In this document: positions 1-11,755 of the stretch, one piece after another
Numbering within the stretch: position 1 is the stretch's first letter
How the letters are laid out: each line of letters opens with the position of its first letter
From: Polyodon spathula
Taxonomy: Eukaryota; Chordata; Actinopteri; Acipenseriformes; Polyodontidae
Length of the DNA stretch: 64,000 nucleotides
Direction of reading: 5' to 3'
Assembly: GCF_017654505.1 (NCBI RefSeq)
Contig: NC_054565.1
Span: 431,047-495,046, forward strand
Program-made: the position numbers and the translations under genes
The notes under the pieces: model-generated
Databases searched by the model: none
The model's input: the letters and a program-made list of their open reading frames with translations, nothing else
What the model was told of the DNA's origin: nothing

Positions 1-850
1 TGGCAAACACTGTTGCAGCAGCAAAGGTCATTCAAAATGATCTAGACAAGATTCAGAACTGGGCAGACACATGGCAAATGACATTTAATAGAGAAAAGTG
101 TAAGGTACTGCACGCAGGAAATAAAAATGTACATTATAAATATCATATGGGAGATATTGAAATTGGAGAAGGAATCTATGAAAAAGACCTAGGAGTTTTT
201 GTTGACTCAGAAATGTCTTCATCTAGACAATGTGGGGAAGCTATAAAAAAGGCTAACAAGATGCTCGGATACATTGTGAAAAGTGTTGAATTTAAATCAA
301 GGGAAGTAATGCTAAAACTGTACAATGCACTTGTAAGACCTCATCTTGAATATTGTGTGCAGTTCTGGTCACCTCGCTATAAAAAAGATATTGCTGCTCT
401 AGAAAGAGTGCAAAGAAGAGTGACCAGAATTATTCCGGGCTTAAAAGGCATGTCATATGCAGACAGGCTAAAAGAATTGAATCTGTTCAGTCTTGAACAA
501 AGAAGACTACGTGGCGACCTAATTCAAGCATTCAAAATTCTAAAAGGTATTGACAGTGTCGACCCAAGGGACTTTTTCAGCCTGAAAAAAGAAACAAGGA
601 CCAGGGGTCACAAATGGAGTTTAGAAAAAGGGGCATTCAGAACAGAAAATAGGAGACACTTTTTTACACAGAGAATTGTGAGGGTCTGGAATCAACTCCC
701 CAGTAATGTTGTTGAAGCTGACACCCTGGGATCCTTCAAGAAGCTGCTTGATGAGATTTTGGGATCAATAAGCTACTAACAACCAAACGAGCAAGATGGG
801 CTGAATGGCCTCCTCTCGTTTGTAAACTTTCTTATGTTCTTATGTTCTTA
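1..850 (+). mobile_element. CR1-type LINE, 3' end (RT C-terminus and tail), cut by window edge
   Basis: The reading frame is open from base 3 to the stop at 777-779 and encodes the C-terminal part of a CR1 reverse transcriptase, just downstream of the FADD box. It includes the motifs WQMTFNREKCKVLH, RPHLEYCVQFWSP, ERVQRR and NRRHFFTQRIVRVWNQLP, which are typical of CR1 and related LINEs. After the stop, a short 3' UTR ends in a TTCTTATG octamer repeat, the diagnostic CR1-type tail. CR1 moves by target-primed reverse transcription and most copies are 5'-truncated. This copy continues off the left edge, so its 5' extent is unknown. The frame is uninterrupted here, suggesting a young insertion. 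It matches the minus-strand copies at 22986, 42671 and 62466 nearly base for base. Confidence 0.93.
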
Positions 851-859
851 TTACTTCGG

Positions 860-2600
860 TCCCGTAAACGTTAAAGGGGTGTAAGGACCATTTTCACAGG
901 GCCCAGGTAATCTCCTACCTGAAAAAGGGAGGTTACTCTGTGTGCTTCCTGCAGGAAACCTACTCAACTCCACAGGCCGAGGCCAACTGGCTGCTGGAGT
1001 GGGGGGGGAGAGTGTCGTTCAGCTACCTCACTGCGTCATCTTGTTGGGAGGCGACTCTCTTCTCCGGGTCCTTCGTTCCCACGGTACTTGATGTGGCCAA
1101 TGTCGTGCCGGGCCATCTGTTACACCACCGGATCCAGGACGTGTACGCTCCATCCACGGGTCCGGCGAGGGTCCAGTTTTTTCGCAAGATGTCAACCCAC
1201 CTGAACACCATCAACGCCGATGAGCTCGTGGTCCTCGGGGGGTTTTCAGCTGCACCCTCAAGGCCACAGACCGGGTGGGGCAGGAACCCTACCCGCTCTC
1301 ATCAGCAGCTCTGAGAGAGCTGATCGCTCGGCTCTCTCTGGTGGACATCAGGTGGTGGCAACACCCGGATGCCTCGGCCTTCACCTACACCCGGGTGAGG
1401 GAGGGGTGGGTGTCTCAGTCTTGGATCGACACATTTTACATCTCACGGAACCACGTTCATTGCGTTCGCTCCTCCGACATTAGGCCGGCGCCGTTCACGG
1501 ACCACAACCTGGTTGCCGTGATGGTGGCCGTGGTGCCAGCTAGGCACGCTGCTGCCTACTGGCACTACAACAACAGCCTGTTGGAGGATGAGCGCTTTGA
1601 TTGGTCTTTCCGGGACTTTTGGATGGTCTGGCACGGCAGACGATCTCGCTTCCCCAGTTGGCGTCAGTGGTGGGACGTGGGGAAAGTGCAGATCAAGATC
1701 CTCTGTCAGGAGTACACAAGGGGCGCGAGCAGGCGTAGGGACTCATGGATCGAACGGCTGGAAAGGGAGCTGCTCGATCTGGAGAGCCACCTGGCTCGTG
1801 GGGACCAACTCAAGCAAAGCGCGTACGAGGAGAAGAGCGCCCTGCGAGACCTGCAGCTCCAGCGGTCCCGGGGGGTGTTTGTGCGCTCGCGGGTCCAGTT
1901 CCTTTAGGAGATGGACCACGGCATACGCTTCTTCTAAGCGTTGGAGTAAAAGAAGGGGGACCGGAAGAACATCACCTGCCTCTTGAAGGAGGACGGCTCC
2001 CTTCTGGTGGATCCAGAGAGTGTGAACGAGAGGGCCAGGGCCTTCTACTCTGCCCTCTTCTCTCTGGATCCCATCGACTCCGACACATGCAGGGTTCTGT
2101 GGGACAGACTTCCCATGGTCGGTGAGGGCGTGTGGGACGAGTTCGAGTGCCACCTGACTCTGGTCAGGCCCACCGACGCCCTCAGTCTGATGCCCTACAA
2201 CAAATCGCCGGGCATCAGAAAGGGCAGGCGGCGTCCGAGTCGGTAGTCCACATTTATTTTCTGTGCGCCCTTATGCAGCCATTCTTTTTGCTCTTAAAGA
2301 ACCTTCTGCTGCAGTTCTAGCTGTATTTCTCCCAGACCCTTCTAATTTTTGGGCACCCCGTTCGTGGCTCCACCAAGGCGAGAGACCTGCTGGTGAATCT
2401 GCTCCTGGCTCTTGCTAGACCTGCCATCTACAAGACCAGGAAGCGTAAGATTGCCGGGGAGGGTCTCTTTGAGCCATGGGCCCTGGTCCAGTCCCGGATT
2501 AATTTAGAGCATGCCCACACGGATTCTGCTGGCGACATGTCGGCCTTTGTCGACCAGTGGACTCTGGGTGCCGTGCTCTGTACCACCCCCCCCTTTTGTT
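860..2600 (+). pseudogene. Tx1-like L1 LINE ORF2, decayed (endonuclease, linker, C-terminal remnant)
   Basis: Several frames must be joined, so this is a broken gene. Bases 940-1260 encode an AP-endonuclease-like start (CFLQETYSTP, then a VVLGGF segment corresponding to the GDFN loop). Bases 1300-1905 encode the rest of the endonuclease, including PFTDHNLVAV, the usual SDH-type motif, followed by a basic coiled linker rich in R/E/L. Bases 1950-2210 resemble the region before the RT (KEDGSLLVDPESVNERARAFY, MPYNKSPGI). The sequence then jumps straight to a C-terminal stretch at 2335-2580 (GHPVRGSTKARDLLVNLLL, LFEPWALVQSRI), so the reverse transcriptase core is deleted. Architecture and wording match Tx1-clade L1 elements of fish and frogs. 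The 31270-32093 fragment is a second, more 3' piece of the same type. Not functional. Confidence 0.8.
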
Positions 2601-3960
2601 TTGAATATTTAATTTTCAGTCCTTTGAACCGGTTTTCATTTATTTAGTTATTGGCCAGTCTTTGTTAGCACCCCCTTTTGTTTAGGGGTTGCTGAACTGA
2701 ATTTTTTCACTGGTTGCCTTTGAGCAGCCAGTTAACACCAGCTGCCAGTGGGCATACTGTCCATTAAATAGGACCACTACCACTACCAGGTAAGCCTGAC
2801 TTTGATTTTTTGGGTTCTTGGTATGGATTATTTTTAATATTTTGTTTGATTGTTAACAGGACAGACGCAGAGTGTTTGCTGGTCACCTGTAGCCGTGTCT
2901 TGCCTGGAGCTTGGTAATGTTTTTAAATTGCATTTTGTTTGGTTTTGATCATTTATTGCTGTGGTTGATGCTCATTTTCTTTTGTATCGCTTTTTGTAGG
3001 CTTTTAGTGTCAACACTGTTTTCTTTACCATCGTTTTTCTTGATTAATTTCGTTTAGACAGTTTCTTTTATTAAAGAAACTGTTTTCCTTTTTGTATCTT
3101 TGTTTCTTGTCATTAAAGAATATAGTTTTTTTTGTCCTATACCTTTGCTCTCACTAGAGAAGTGGCAGCTTTGTATTTAAAGTCACTGTTTCCCATTGAT
3201 AGCACGCACTGCTGGTTTGAGAGTCTAGATATTAAACTACTGTTTTAGTATGCTAGAACATATTGTTCTGAATGATTTGAATTTGTGTTAACAGTAGTTG
3301 TCAGCCACCGTAGTTGGGTGGCGTGAGGAAAAATAGACAGTGCAGTTGGGAAACAGTGCCTTTGTACTGTCCGCTTTGTATACCGTATTGTATGTCATGC
3401 ATTTTATATCTTGCCAGAACTTTCTTGTTGGCAGTGCACTCCCTCAACTATCAGGTGTAATCGATATTTCTGCTATTTCTCTTTACACCGGCATCTCTAG
3501 CAGTAATTTGCACCCGGGATCACTTTAGTGTGTGATTTGATTGAATTGGTTTATTTATGTTATTAGTAGAGCACGACTAGTATTGAGTATTTATGTTTTT
3601 ATACACTGAGTTTTTTTATTATTATTATTGTTTTTCACTGATCTTTGTATTGAGTTTTCCTGTGGTTTGGTTTAATTTGTATTTAGGATTCCCGGGCGCT
3701 CTTGCTGCCACAGACGTCGGGACCCTTTTGACTTGTAGCATTGTATTACCTTCTTGTGTGTGTTCTCTTACTAGGGTATACGGCCTCCCTATCTAGTGGA
3801 CGTGAGCGGTACTGCCATTGCCTGGCTATAAAACAATAATTGCACTTTGTCAAATTCTGTTAATAAAATCAACTTTTTATATTTTTATATTCAATACCTG
3901 CTTCCTTGGTGTTCATTTATTTGACAGGACTTGAGTGGGGAACCTAACCTGATAATAATA
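2601..3960. other. AT/T-rich non-coding stretch, no gene seen
   Basis: T-rich DNA following the Tx1-like remnant. No frame resembles a known protein. Near 3825-3880 there is a TATA-like CTATAAAAC followed about 40 bases later by AATAAA. This spacing can occur in an LTR, but no partner LTR was found, so it is left unclassified. Confidence 0.5.
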
Positions 3961-4032
3961 GGAGTCAGCTTTCTCTATTGAACTTGATGGTTTAATGGGA
4001 GTCAACTTTCTCTATTGAACTTGATGGTTTAA
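3961..4032. repeat. Tandem duplication of a ~36-bp unit (two copies)
   Basis: The segment beginning GGAGTCAGCTTTCTC is followed directly by a second copy beginning GGAGTCAACTTTCTC. They differ at one or two bases. A simple local slippage duplication. Confidence 0.85.
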
Positions 4033-5346
4033 TTAGTATTCTGATGTTGGTATTTCGGGGCGCCTCTTGCTCCTGGTAACCCTAAAAAGTGGCATAGTTG
4101 AACTTTACTGTCCAACGGTAAATAAGTTGCCCCCTTGCCACATCTGGATCCATCGGATGTTCATTTAAAAAAACAAAGAAATTGCTAAATGGAGTTCTTG
4201 CATTATTTCCGGAACTATCAGACCGAACTGTGGATTTCGGGGGAACCTTTTACGCAGGAGAATGGAAACAAGAAGAGAGCACTTGAAGAGAGGGGTGGCT
4301 GGCTGAGAAGTATGGAGGAATGAGAGAAGAAGAATATTCTCTACCTGAGATTAAAAAAAGGAAGATCTACACACCATTCTGCCTTGGAAGGTGAAACGAT
4401 AAGGAAAGAAAACCATGTCTGTTTAAAGAAAAGGACTGAGGTGAAAGAGAAGAAGAAAATTACATCTCTGAGTACATATACCAACCTGCATTTTTTAAAA
4501 GAGTTAGCTAGATAGGAATTTATTTTTGGAAAATAACTCTTCAGTGTTCGGACTGTATTTATTTTTTTATTCCATTGAAGTGAAGAGGATACAATATATT
4601 TATATTTTTTTCTTTTTTGAAACAGATTCATTGTTTAATTTAGGGACTGATCCCGAATTTTATTTCGGGGATCCCCAGATTATTTTTGAGAATCAAAAAC
4701 GTTGCACCACCAAGGGCGTTGGAACTAGGGGTGCTGGGGGTGCGGCAGCACTCCTGGCTTTGCATGGCTTCCATCATATGCAGGTGTGCAGCTGGAGTTA
4801 ATGGTGCAGCTGGAGTTTATTAGGTGGAGGCACTGTGCTTTACGTATTTTGGGTTATGCCAAATCAGACACTCACTTAACCATTATGTTAATTTAACAGT
4901 AACACAATTTTTGCAGGTGTAACAGCACTTGCCCGTTTATTGCATACAGTCCTACACACCAAGGTCTCTAATTATTTTTTACAAAATAGTGAACAGAACC
5001 CAGGTCCCATAGCTCTCCCTTAGTATTGTGAGGCGCCTTGAATCGTGCTGAGCGCTGAAGTGGGGTTACACATGAAATGCAGGAATGCAGAAATAAAGAA
5101 GATATTTTACTCAGAAAACAATTGTATTGTGATTATACAGAATGGTGTTCTACTGTATTATTTGTATTTACCAGTCCGCAATGTGTTTAGCTGTGATTAG
5201 ATTAGTCTCTACTCCCTGCCTGAATGAATGACTGACAGTCTGTTGTTTTTCAGTCAGCCTTTTCAAAGTCTGGAGCCTGCTTGCCAGCTGCGCTGCTTTG
5301 GTCAGTCAATTAGCATCGGGACTAGTGAAAATAAATATCTGAGACC
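4033..5346. other. Non-coding stretch upstream of the piggyBac relic
   Basis: No recognisable coding frame. The segment near 4690-4800, with GGGGTGCTGGGGGTGCGGC, looks like a dispersed repeat but I cannot name it. The region may contain further decayed parts of the piggyBac element that follows, but no catalytic motif could be read. Confidence 0.4.
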
Positions 5347-5841
5347 GTGGAGTTTTACAACGCAAGAAAATATGGAGTTGATGTTTTGGATTAGATGGCA
5401 TGGAAATATTCTGTGAAAGCTGGCTCCCGACGGTGGTCTGTTCAGGTGTTTTACAATGTATTGGACCTAGCAGCCATCAACTCCTGGGTACTTTACACTG
5501 AATGCACAGAGAATTTACCAAGGAGAGAATATATTTTACAGTTGGCACAGGAACTTCACAAGAAGCATTTGGAACAGAGGGAGACTGCCAAGTGTGTATC
5601 CACAGCTGAAGCTGGCAACCCCGCTAAGAGCTGCAAGAGATGCCAATGCCAGGTTGACAAGTGCAATAAAAATAAAACTTCAGGCAGCTGTGCTCTGTGC
5701 AGAAAGGCGGCGTGGAGAAACGCATTATCTGTGTTGATTGTGAACAGCTTCAGTCTCAAGGTAAAGGAATACCCTTTTGTCGAAAAAAAAAGAAAAATAA
5801 ATAACTTTTTTTATAACTACTTGTGCTCTGCACTTCTGTAA
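5347..5841 (+). pseudogene. piggyBac-type transposase, C-terminal part with in-frame stop
   Basis: Read from 5347, the frame gives VEFYNARKYGVDVLD, a TAG stop at 5392-5394, then MAWKYSVKAGSRRWSVQVFY, NVLDLAAINSWVLY and a Cys-rich tail (SCKRCQCQVDKC, GSCALCRKAAW). GVDxLDxM is the block carrying the third catalytic Asp of piggyBac DDE transposases. The helix with R-R-W and the N-x-L-D-L-A-x-I-N block follow it as in PGBD4-like proteins. The Cys-rich tail fits the C-terminal zinc-binding domain that binds transposon ends. The stop replaces the usual Gln after LD, and everything upstream of this Asp is missing or unrecognisable, so the copy is dead. A domesticated C-terminal fragment starting at the Met after the stop cannot be excluded but nothing supports it. 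Confidence 0.82.
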
Positions 5842-6023
5842 AATGTTTTCTAAGTTTATTTATCTATGTTGTTCAGTTGCTTTTGCGCATCTGATAATAA
5901 ACTGGTTGCTGTTGAAAATTTAATGCATTGCTATCATTTCAGTTTTATAAATATGTATGTTGTAAACCATTGTCTGCTCAGATTTATTTATATTTTCTTG
6001 TTTTCATTTGTAAAATAATGTTC

Positions 6024-6048
6024 ATATATATATATATATATATATATA
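6024..6048. repeat. (TA)n microsatellite
   Basis: Uninterrupted alternating AT dinucleotides. Confidence 0.95.
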
Positions 6049-7020
6049 GTGAGGAAAGGGTAGTGGCGCCTTTAAAATGGCGGCGCTTTGGGAGAAATTA
6101 CACAACCCAGAAAGCCTGGTGCCAATTAATCGGGTGGGGCTTCTACGTTTAAAAGGAAGCAGGGGAGAGCCATAGGGGGGAGAAACACGGGCTATTTGTA
6201 TCAGTTTGAAGTAAAGTCCGCGGTGTTCAACGTGGCGCTGGATTGCGCTGACATCACAGCGGTATGAGTTTCTGTGTTTATAACCCTGAGCGGTAATTAT
6301 TATTTTAGTGTTGAAGAGACATTAAATAATAACCCAAAAGAATAGACTTGAGACTGGATGTACAGGCATTGTTTATTATAAATACAGACACCAGACGCGG
6401 AAGCTTGAAGGAACACAAGTGCATCGCTGGACGATCGGGAGTTGGCTGCAGGAGTTCCACCTCCACAGCCCAGATGTAACTTGTGCTATCTTTGGACGTT
6501 CAGGACAGTGTCACTACAATCCTGGAGTTGATCTGCAAGGCAGATATACGCTGCATACATCCGTGTTCCAGGACAACTCAAGCAGAGGGCCTGTGTTACA
6601 GGTCTCTTCCAGCAGAGAGAGCCTGTTCTGATACTTGCCTGTGTTTATAAGTCTGTTCCAGTAGAGGGAGACCATCCTGCATTTACCTGTGACTCGAGGG
6701 CGCTTTATAGAAAAGAGAGCTGTCCTGTCCTACACGCGGACTAACTCACTTCCTTGGAGAACCCTTGGACTGTGCTTCAATCTCCAGGACTTGAGGTAGC
6801 TTAGAGAGGGTTGAAGAAGTGAGTTAGTCAGTGACCCGTACAGGGCGAGAACTTTGAGAGAAATTGATCATTGATGTAATAAAACACACCTACCTCTAAA
6901 CGTGTTGAGTCTGCGTCAGTTGCTTAAAGGGGAAAACAGTGGTGCAAGCGTGCCTAGCTAGTGGATCTTTTACTTATATATATATAAAATATATGTATGT
7001 TTATGGATCATACTCAATAA
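6049..7020. other. GC-richer non-coding block, possible LTR-type repeat
   Basis: The base composition differs from the AT-rich flanks. There is a TTTAAAAGG box near 6148, a long untranslatable stretch, and AATAAAAC near 6878 followed by a short GC-richer end. The order promoter-like box, leader, poly(A) signal suggests a solo LTR or a retroelement end. No second copy, primer-binding site or target duplication was found. No gene recognised. Confidence 0.3.
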
Positions 7021-8407
7021 AAAGAATTGCATCCCACTGTTCTCCTTGTGTGAAACTATTTACAGGGTTTTGACTACAGCTGTCAGCGTGCTGCAGGGCT
7101 TCTAGGTATGAGTGATCGTCGGTTCTTCTAGAGTGCACTGCATGTAATAGTATTATATATTATTTTAATGTTTATTAATAAATTTCACTGGAATGTCAAG
7201 AAAGTACTGTTTATTTAATGCACTGAACTTTGTTCTTGTTCATCAGTTAAATAAAGCTTTGTACAAATTGCATTATGGAAAGCTAGCAGGTGGTGTATTG
7301 GGAGCAAGGTTGTTTTTCTGCCTCTCTCAATATGGCTTCCTGCTGAGAGGTACGTGTTATCTTTCTCTAAAAGAAAGTTGGAAAAAAATGTTTTTGTCAT
7401 CTGATCACTCGATGTAATCGTGTGTGTATATATATTTATGTATGTAGCCATATAATAAAGTATTTGCTGTGTATAAGAAACAACGAACATGTGAATTAGA
7501 GAATTTAGCTTTACTAATTTCTTTTGTTAACATGTGCTCTACCGTTTTGTTTGATGTAGAGCCGGTTCAGTGTGGATTGCAATTTGTCTGTAATCCAGAT
7601 TTAACAATGCTAAAAAAAGAGAGGGATGAAGGTTAAGTGGGTGAATATTTTCATTATGATTATCCCAGTTATTACAGCAATGATTATTATTCCAATGCTG
7701 CTGTTTTGTTGGTTTCTCCACAGCGAATGCAGAGTGGAGACTACTTACTGTACAGCAGGCATTGCTTATATTTTCTTTATTTTATTTCTCTAGAATAAAA
7801 CTGCAAGACTTCAGTTTGTGTTTCGTAGTCCTTTATATCATGAGCAAAATTACACAACTCGTCGCACAGCAAGAGATCTATTACATGTACAATTCATATA
7901 TTGATATGTGATAAGAACAAAAGAAAGTATGCAACACATACAACACTATATATTGCATACATTTATAATATGATGGGAAATGCACAGCAAAAAAACACAA
8001 ATGTGTCAAATTAAAGATTCTCTCCGACAATATGACACATGAATTGTGTTGCGTGAAATACAAACTAGAGAAGATAGAAGATATTGGAAATGTGTTCTAA
8101 TAAAATATGTTTTTACAAAATATCACATTAAAAAAGTTAGTTTAGAGCAAGTTACAATATACAGGAATTGTCTCCAGTCCTAAATTAAGATACAAGATAG
8201 AGCAAATACATATGTTTGATCAATTTCCAATTTAACTAATAGCAGTCATGTTTTTTTTTTTCATTTAAATTTGCTAATGAGGGATCTGTGAAACCAGCCA
8301 TCTATGTTTTAATAATCTGTAAACTAAGTTTGGGGATAAATCAAAACGCAGAAATACTGTATTTATAGTATTAAATGATTTCAGTGAGGCGACTGACATG
8401 ACAATGA
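7021..8407. other. AT-rich intergenic DNA
   Basis: No coding frame, RNA gene or named repeat was recognised. It lies downstream of the GPCR stop codon on the minus strand, so it may include that gene's 3' UTR. No convincing poly(A) site was identified close to the stop. Confidence 0.5.
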
Positions 8408-9259
8408 TTAGCAGAGCTCAAGGACTGGGTTCGGCTTTGCACAGCACGGGAACGGCACACACGGCAACCTCCCCATGTTGTACAGATAGAACAATGGCAA
8501 TGGAATGACAATGGAAGAACACACCGGCATGACGTAACATTGAAGAGTGATAAACTCGATAGAACGTTGTAAAAGGTAAACTGCTGGCAGGAAATAGAAC
8601 AGCAGTGAAATAATGAAAGTGGTAAAAACGGTCTGGAAAGCTTTCTTCTTGACGGGGTGAACCTCGTCTCGCCCCGGGCCAGACTGCATCAGGGACCAGA
8701 GTATAGACACGTTACACAAGACCATGACCACGAGCAAGACAGAAGTGTAGACTGCCAGTAAATGCGAGTATGACTCAAACTGATGTGCGGCTTCATAGAC
8801 AGGGATTGCTATAGTGAAGGCCCAAGCCAGGGTGCAGATTTCCACTCTGAAGCTGCGCGACTTCATATGCATGAAATGGACTGGGTGCAGCACAGCCATG
8901 TAGCGCTCCACACAAATACAACAGAGGAACATGGGGTTCCCGGCCAGGGTAATAAAATATTGGAACTGTGTTGCTCTCAAAATGGAATAGTCATCCAGCA
9001 AGGAATTAAGAGTGCCAAGAGGTGCACTGAGACAAACTAAAGCGTCCATGACAGCGAGGTTGAGAAGGAAGATCTCGGCTGAGGAGACTGCAGATTTCCT
9101 ACACAGTAAAACCCAGAGCACCATCACATTGGCAGGAAAACCCACAATCATGGTGAGCAGTTCCACCGTTGCTTGGAATGCAAAGTCAGCAGATTCCCTT
9201 TGGCACACCACAAGAGATATGTCAAAGATCACTGTAGAGTTAGGGTTGAATGAATCCAT
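8408..9259 (-). CDS. Class A (rhodopsin-like) G-protein-coupled receptor, 283 aa
   Basis: A plasma-membrane receptor with seven hydrophobic segments. I chose the Met of MDSFNPNST (ATG at 9259) because an in-frame Met further upstream lies beyond a good 3' splice site at 9303-9304 and so falls in the intron. Landmarks: possible N-glycosylation at N7 (NST); TM1 with GFPANV (N44 = 1.50); TM2 LNLAVMD (D72 = 2.50); CVERY at 116-120 as the DRY variant; TM6 FYFLP with the conserved Pro; TM7 ending in LPLFY, a variant of NPxxY with Leu for Asn. Position 3.25, normally Cys, is Leu94, and I see no Cys in extracellular loop 2, so the usual disulfide is missing. The general style resembles P2Y-like or lipid/nucleotide receptors expanded in fish, but I cannot name the ligand. 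The frame is intact. A truncated paralogue lies at 26829-27137. Confidence 0.85.
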   Translation of the reverse strand: MDSFNPNSTVIFDISLVVCQRESADFAFQATVELLTMIVGFPANVMVLWVLLCRKSAVSSAEIFLLNLAVMDALVCLSAPLGTLNSLLDDYSILRATQFQYFITLAGNPMFLCCICVERYMAVLHPVHFMHMKSRSFRVEICTLAWAFTIAIPVYEAAHQFESYSHLLAVYTSVLLVVMVLCNVSILWSLMQSGPGRDEVHPVKKKAFQTVFTTFIISLLFYFLPAVYLLQRSIEFITLQCYVMPVCSSIVIPLPLFYLYNMGRLPCVPFPCCAKPNPVLELC

Positions 9260-9314
9260 TGTGCACCAAACACCGGCAAGGAATCCACTGGCCAAGGAGC
9301 GTCTGTGAAGAGAA
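9260..9314 (-). other. 5' end of the GPCR coding exon with 3' splice acceptor
   Basis: On the minus strand the sequence TTTCTCTTCACAG (9303-9315) gives a pyrimidine tract and CAG acceptor. The exon would start at 9302, 43 bases before the ATG. This implies a separate upstream 5' UTR exon, not identified here. The splice site is inference from sequence pattern alone. Confidence 0.6.
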
Positions 9315-9672
9315 ATGATCAATATTGTTATTGCTGTTATTATTATTATTATTATTATTCACTCCTCTACTGCACTTACAGCACTCCAATCCTGCTCATA
9401 ACTGAAGAGCTTCATACCAAACAGCAATAAACTGCAATCCACATATTTCCAGTTATTACTGTAGATGTACTCCTGGAGGGAAGCCTTATCACGCAGTGTA
9501 AAAATCTTCATGGAAAGGAGATATTTTCCTCGTAATCCTAATATTACAAGCAACTTTTGTTTCACTATACGATATCCACCATGCCTGATTTTCTTCAAAC
9601 CGCTTTATATCCGATCAGCCAATAGGATTCTAGCACATTACATCACACATTGATTACCACACTGCATAATGG
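9315..9672. other. Intron/upstream region of the GPCR gene with (ATT)n
   Basis: Non-coding; a short (TTA)n run lies at about 9338-9358. The part from 9566 is shared with the second duplication copy at 27142. Confidence 0.6.
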
Positions 9673-9822
9673 GATTGATCATAAGAACATAAGAACATAA
9701 GAAAGTTTACAAACAAGAGGAGGCCATTCGGCCCATCTTGCTCGTTTGGTTGTTAGTAGCTTATTGATCCCAGAATCTCATCAAGCAGCTTCTTGAAGGA
9801 TCCCAGGGTGTCAGCTTCAACA
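9673..9822 (-). mobile_element. Short CR1 3'-end fragment
   Basis: Starts with the reversed octamer tail (CATAAGAA repeats) and the conserved 3' end, and stops after about 150 bases within the last coding codons. It is a severely 5'-truncated CR1 insertion. The paralogous position near 27252 has no insertion, giving an approximate empty site. Confidence 0.9.
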
Positions 9823-10694
9823 ACCTGACACAGCGACAGACAAGAAACATGTGAGACGTTCAAATAATATTAAAACAAATCAATATAAACCTTCTGATCA
9901 ATATAAAAAGAACTATTGCAATCATCAGTTAAGTTTTAATATTGTTAATTGAATTGCTCAGACAAAGACCCATACATGTGTATTCCGATCAGTTTTGAGG
10001 CATTTAATCTTTTATATATTTAAATAAAAATAGCAGCCTATAGGCTATTATACGTTCTTCCATGAGTTTGAGATTTGAAATACTGTACTCATCAGCAAGC
10101 TACAAACAGTGTCCCACATCCATTAGATGGTGAACATTCGTTTACTCTTTTTTCTCCCCCAAATAAATTCTCTCTAAAATTGCACATACACTACAGTATT
10201 TTTATAGATGTTCATGTTACTTTATTAATAAATAGTTTTTATTTATTTATTTTAAACAATCTCTAGAGTGTTGTTGAGCTTTTTTATGTAAAGTGTGTTT
10301 TATTTCTTGGCTGATGGTTGCTCAATATCTATCACATGAGTGCCTATGCAGTCTGCTTTGCTGTAGGCAGGGGTGTGTAATGATGTTGTTTTCCCTAAAG
10401 GTTAAATTGTTTAATTCATGTTGTTGGTCCTGGAATTAAATGCATGGTTGTTCTTTTTTGTTTGTTTTGTATTACTGTACTCCTGTGTACAGTGCTGAGG
10501 GGATCTGTCATAAAAGGTGCTGTACAGATTGAAGATGCTGTTGGGATAATAACTGACATGCTGTTACATTCTCTATTAAAAGAAATTCATACTATTTTAT
10601 AGCTGCTCCTCTATTCACTGCTCTACTGCACTTATACCACTGCAATCTGATCCTGCTCATACTTAAATGGAACAAGATTTATTATCTATGTACG

Positions 10695-11755
10695 TCCTCT
10701 TTAACTTGGTTTTAGGAAAGGGAGATCGTGTCTAACTAACCTGCTTGATTTTTTTGAGGATGCAACATCGATAATGGATAATTGCAAAGCATATGACATG
10801 GTTTATTTAGATTTCCAGAAAGCTTTTGAGAAAGTCTTGCATAAAAGATTAATTCTCAACTGAACGCAGTTGGGATTCAAGGAAACACATGTACATGGAT
10901 TAGGGAGTGGTTAACATGTAGAAAACAGAAAGTACTGATTAGAGTAGAAACATCAGAATGGAGTGTGGTAACCAGTGGAGTACCGCAGGGATCAGTATTA
11001 GGTCCTTAGATTCTGGTATAGTAAGCAAACTTGTTAAATTCGCAGACAACACAAAAATAGGAGGAGTGGCAAACACTGGTGCAACAGCAAAAGTCATTCA
11101 AAATGATCTAGACAGCATTCAGAACTGGGCAGACACATGGCAAATGACATTTAATAGAGAAAAGTGTAAGGTACTGCACGGAGGAAACAAAAACGTGCAT
11201 TATAAATATATGGGAGATACTGAAATTAAAGAAGGACTCTATGAAAAAGACCTAGGAGTTTTTGTTGACTCAGAAATGTCTTCATCTAGACAATGTGGGG
11301 AAGCTACAGAAAAGGCCAACAAGATGCTCGGATACATTGTGAAAAGTGTTGAATTTAAATCAAGGAAAGTAACATTAAAACTGTACAATGCACTAGTAAG
11401 ACCTCATCTTGAATATTGTGTTCAGTTCTGGTCGCCTGGCTACAAAAAGGTTATTGCTGCTCCAGAAAGAGTGCAAAGAAGAGTGACCAGAATTATTCCT
11501 GGTTTAAAAGGCATGTCATATGCAGACAGGCTAAAATAATTGAATATATTCAGTCTTGAACAAAGAAGACTACACGGCAATCTAATTCAAGCATTCAAAA
11601 TTCTAAAAGGTATTGACAATGTCGACAAGGGACTTTTTGGACCTGAAAAAAGAAACAAGGATCAATAAGCTACTAACAACCAAACAAGCAAGATGGGCCG
11701 AATGGCCTCCTCTCGTTTGTAAACGTTCTTATGTAGTCCTTATGTTCTTATGTAC
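10695..11755 (+). pseudogene. CR1 LINE reverse transcriptase fragment, decayed
   Basis: Begins within the RT core and runs through the CR1 3' end and octamer tail. Recognisable parts are the GFRKGRSC-like start (10710), the DFQKAF block (10810), GVPQGSVLGP (with a deletion that removes the following LLFLIYIND), FADNTKIGG, the C-terminal RPHLEYCVQFWSPGYKK and a stop in place of Lys at about 11537. The FADD box reads FADN, losing a catalytic Asp. Frameshifts, the deletion and the premature stop show it is old compared with the copies at 22986 and 42671. It sits inside segmental duplication copy A and is absent from copy B. Confidence 0.88.

Noticed and set aside
2393..2647. Separate small gene at 2393-2647
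   Set aside because: The translation is the C-terminal end of Tx1-like ORF2, not an independent gene.
4341..4801. Opposed small frames at 4341-4801
   Set aside because: Low-complexity, AT-rich, no motif; chance frames.
8783..9308. Plus-strand frames at 8783-9308 and 26646-27120
   Set aside because: Antisense to the GPCR and its pseudogene.
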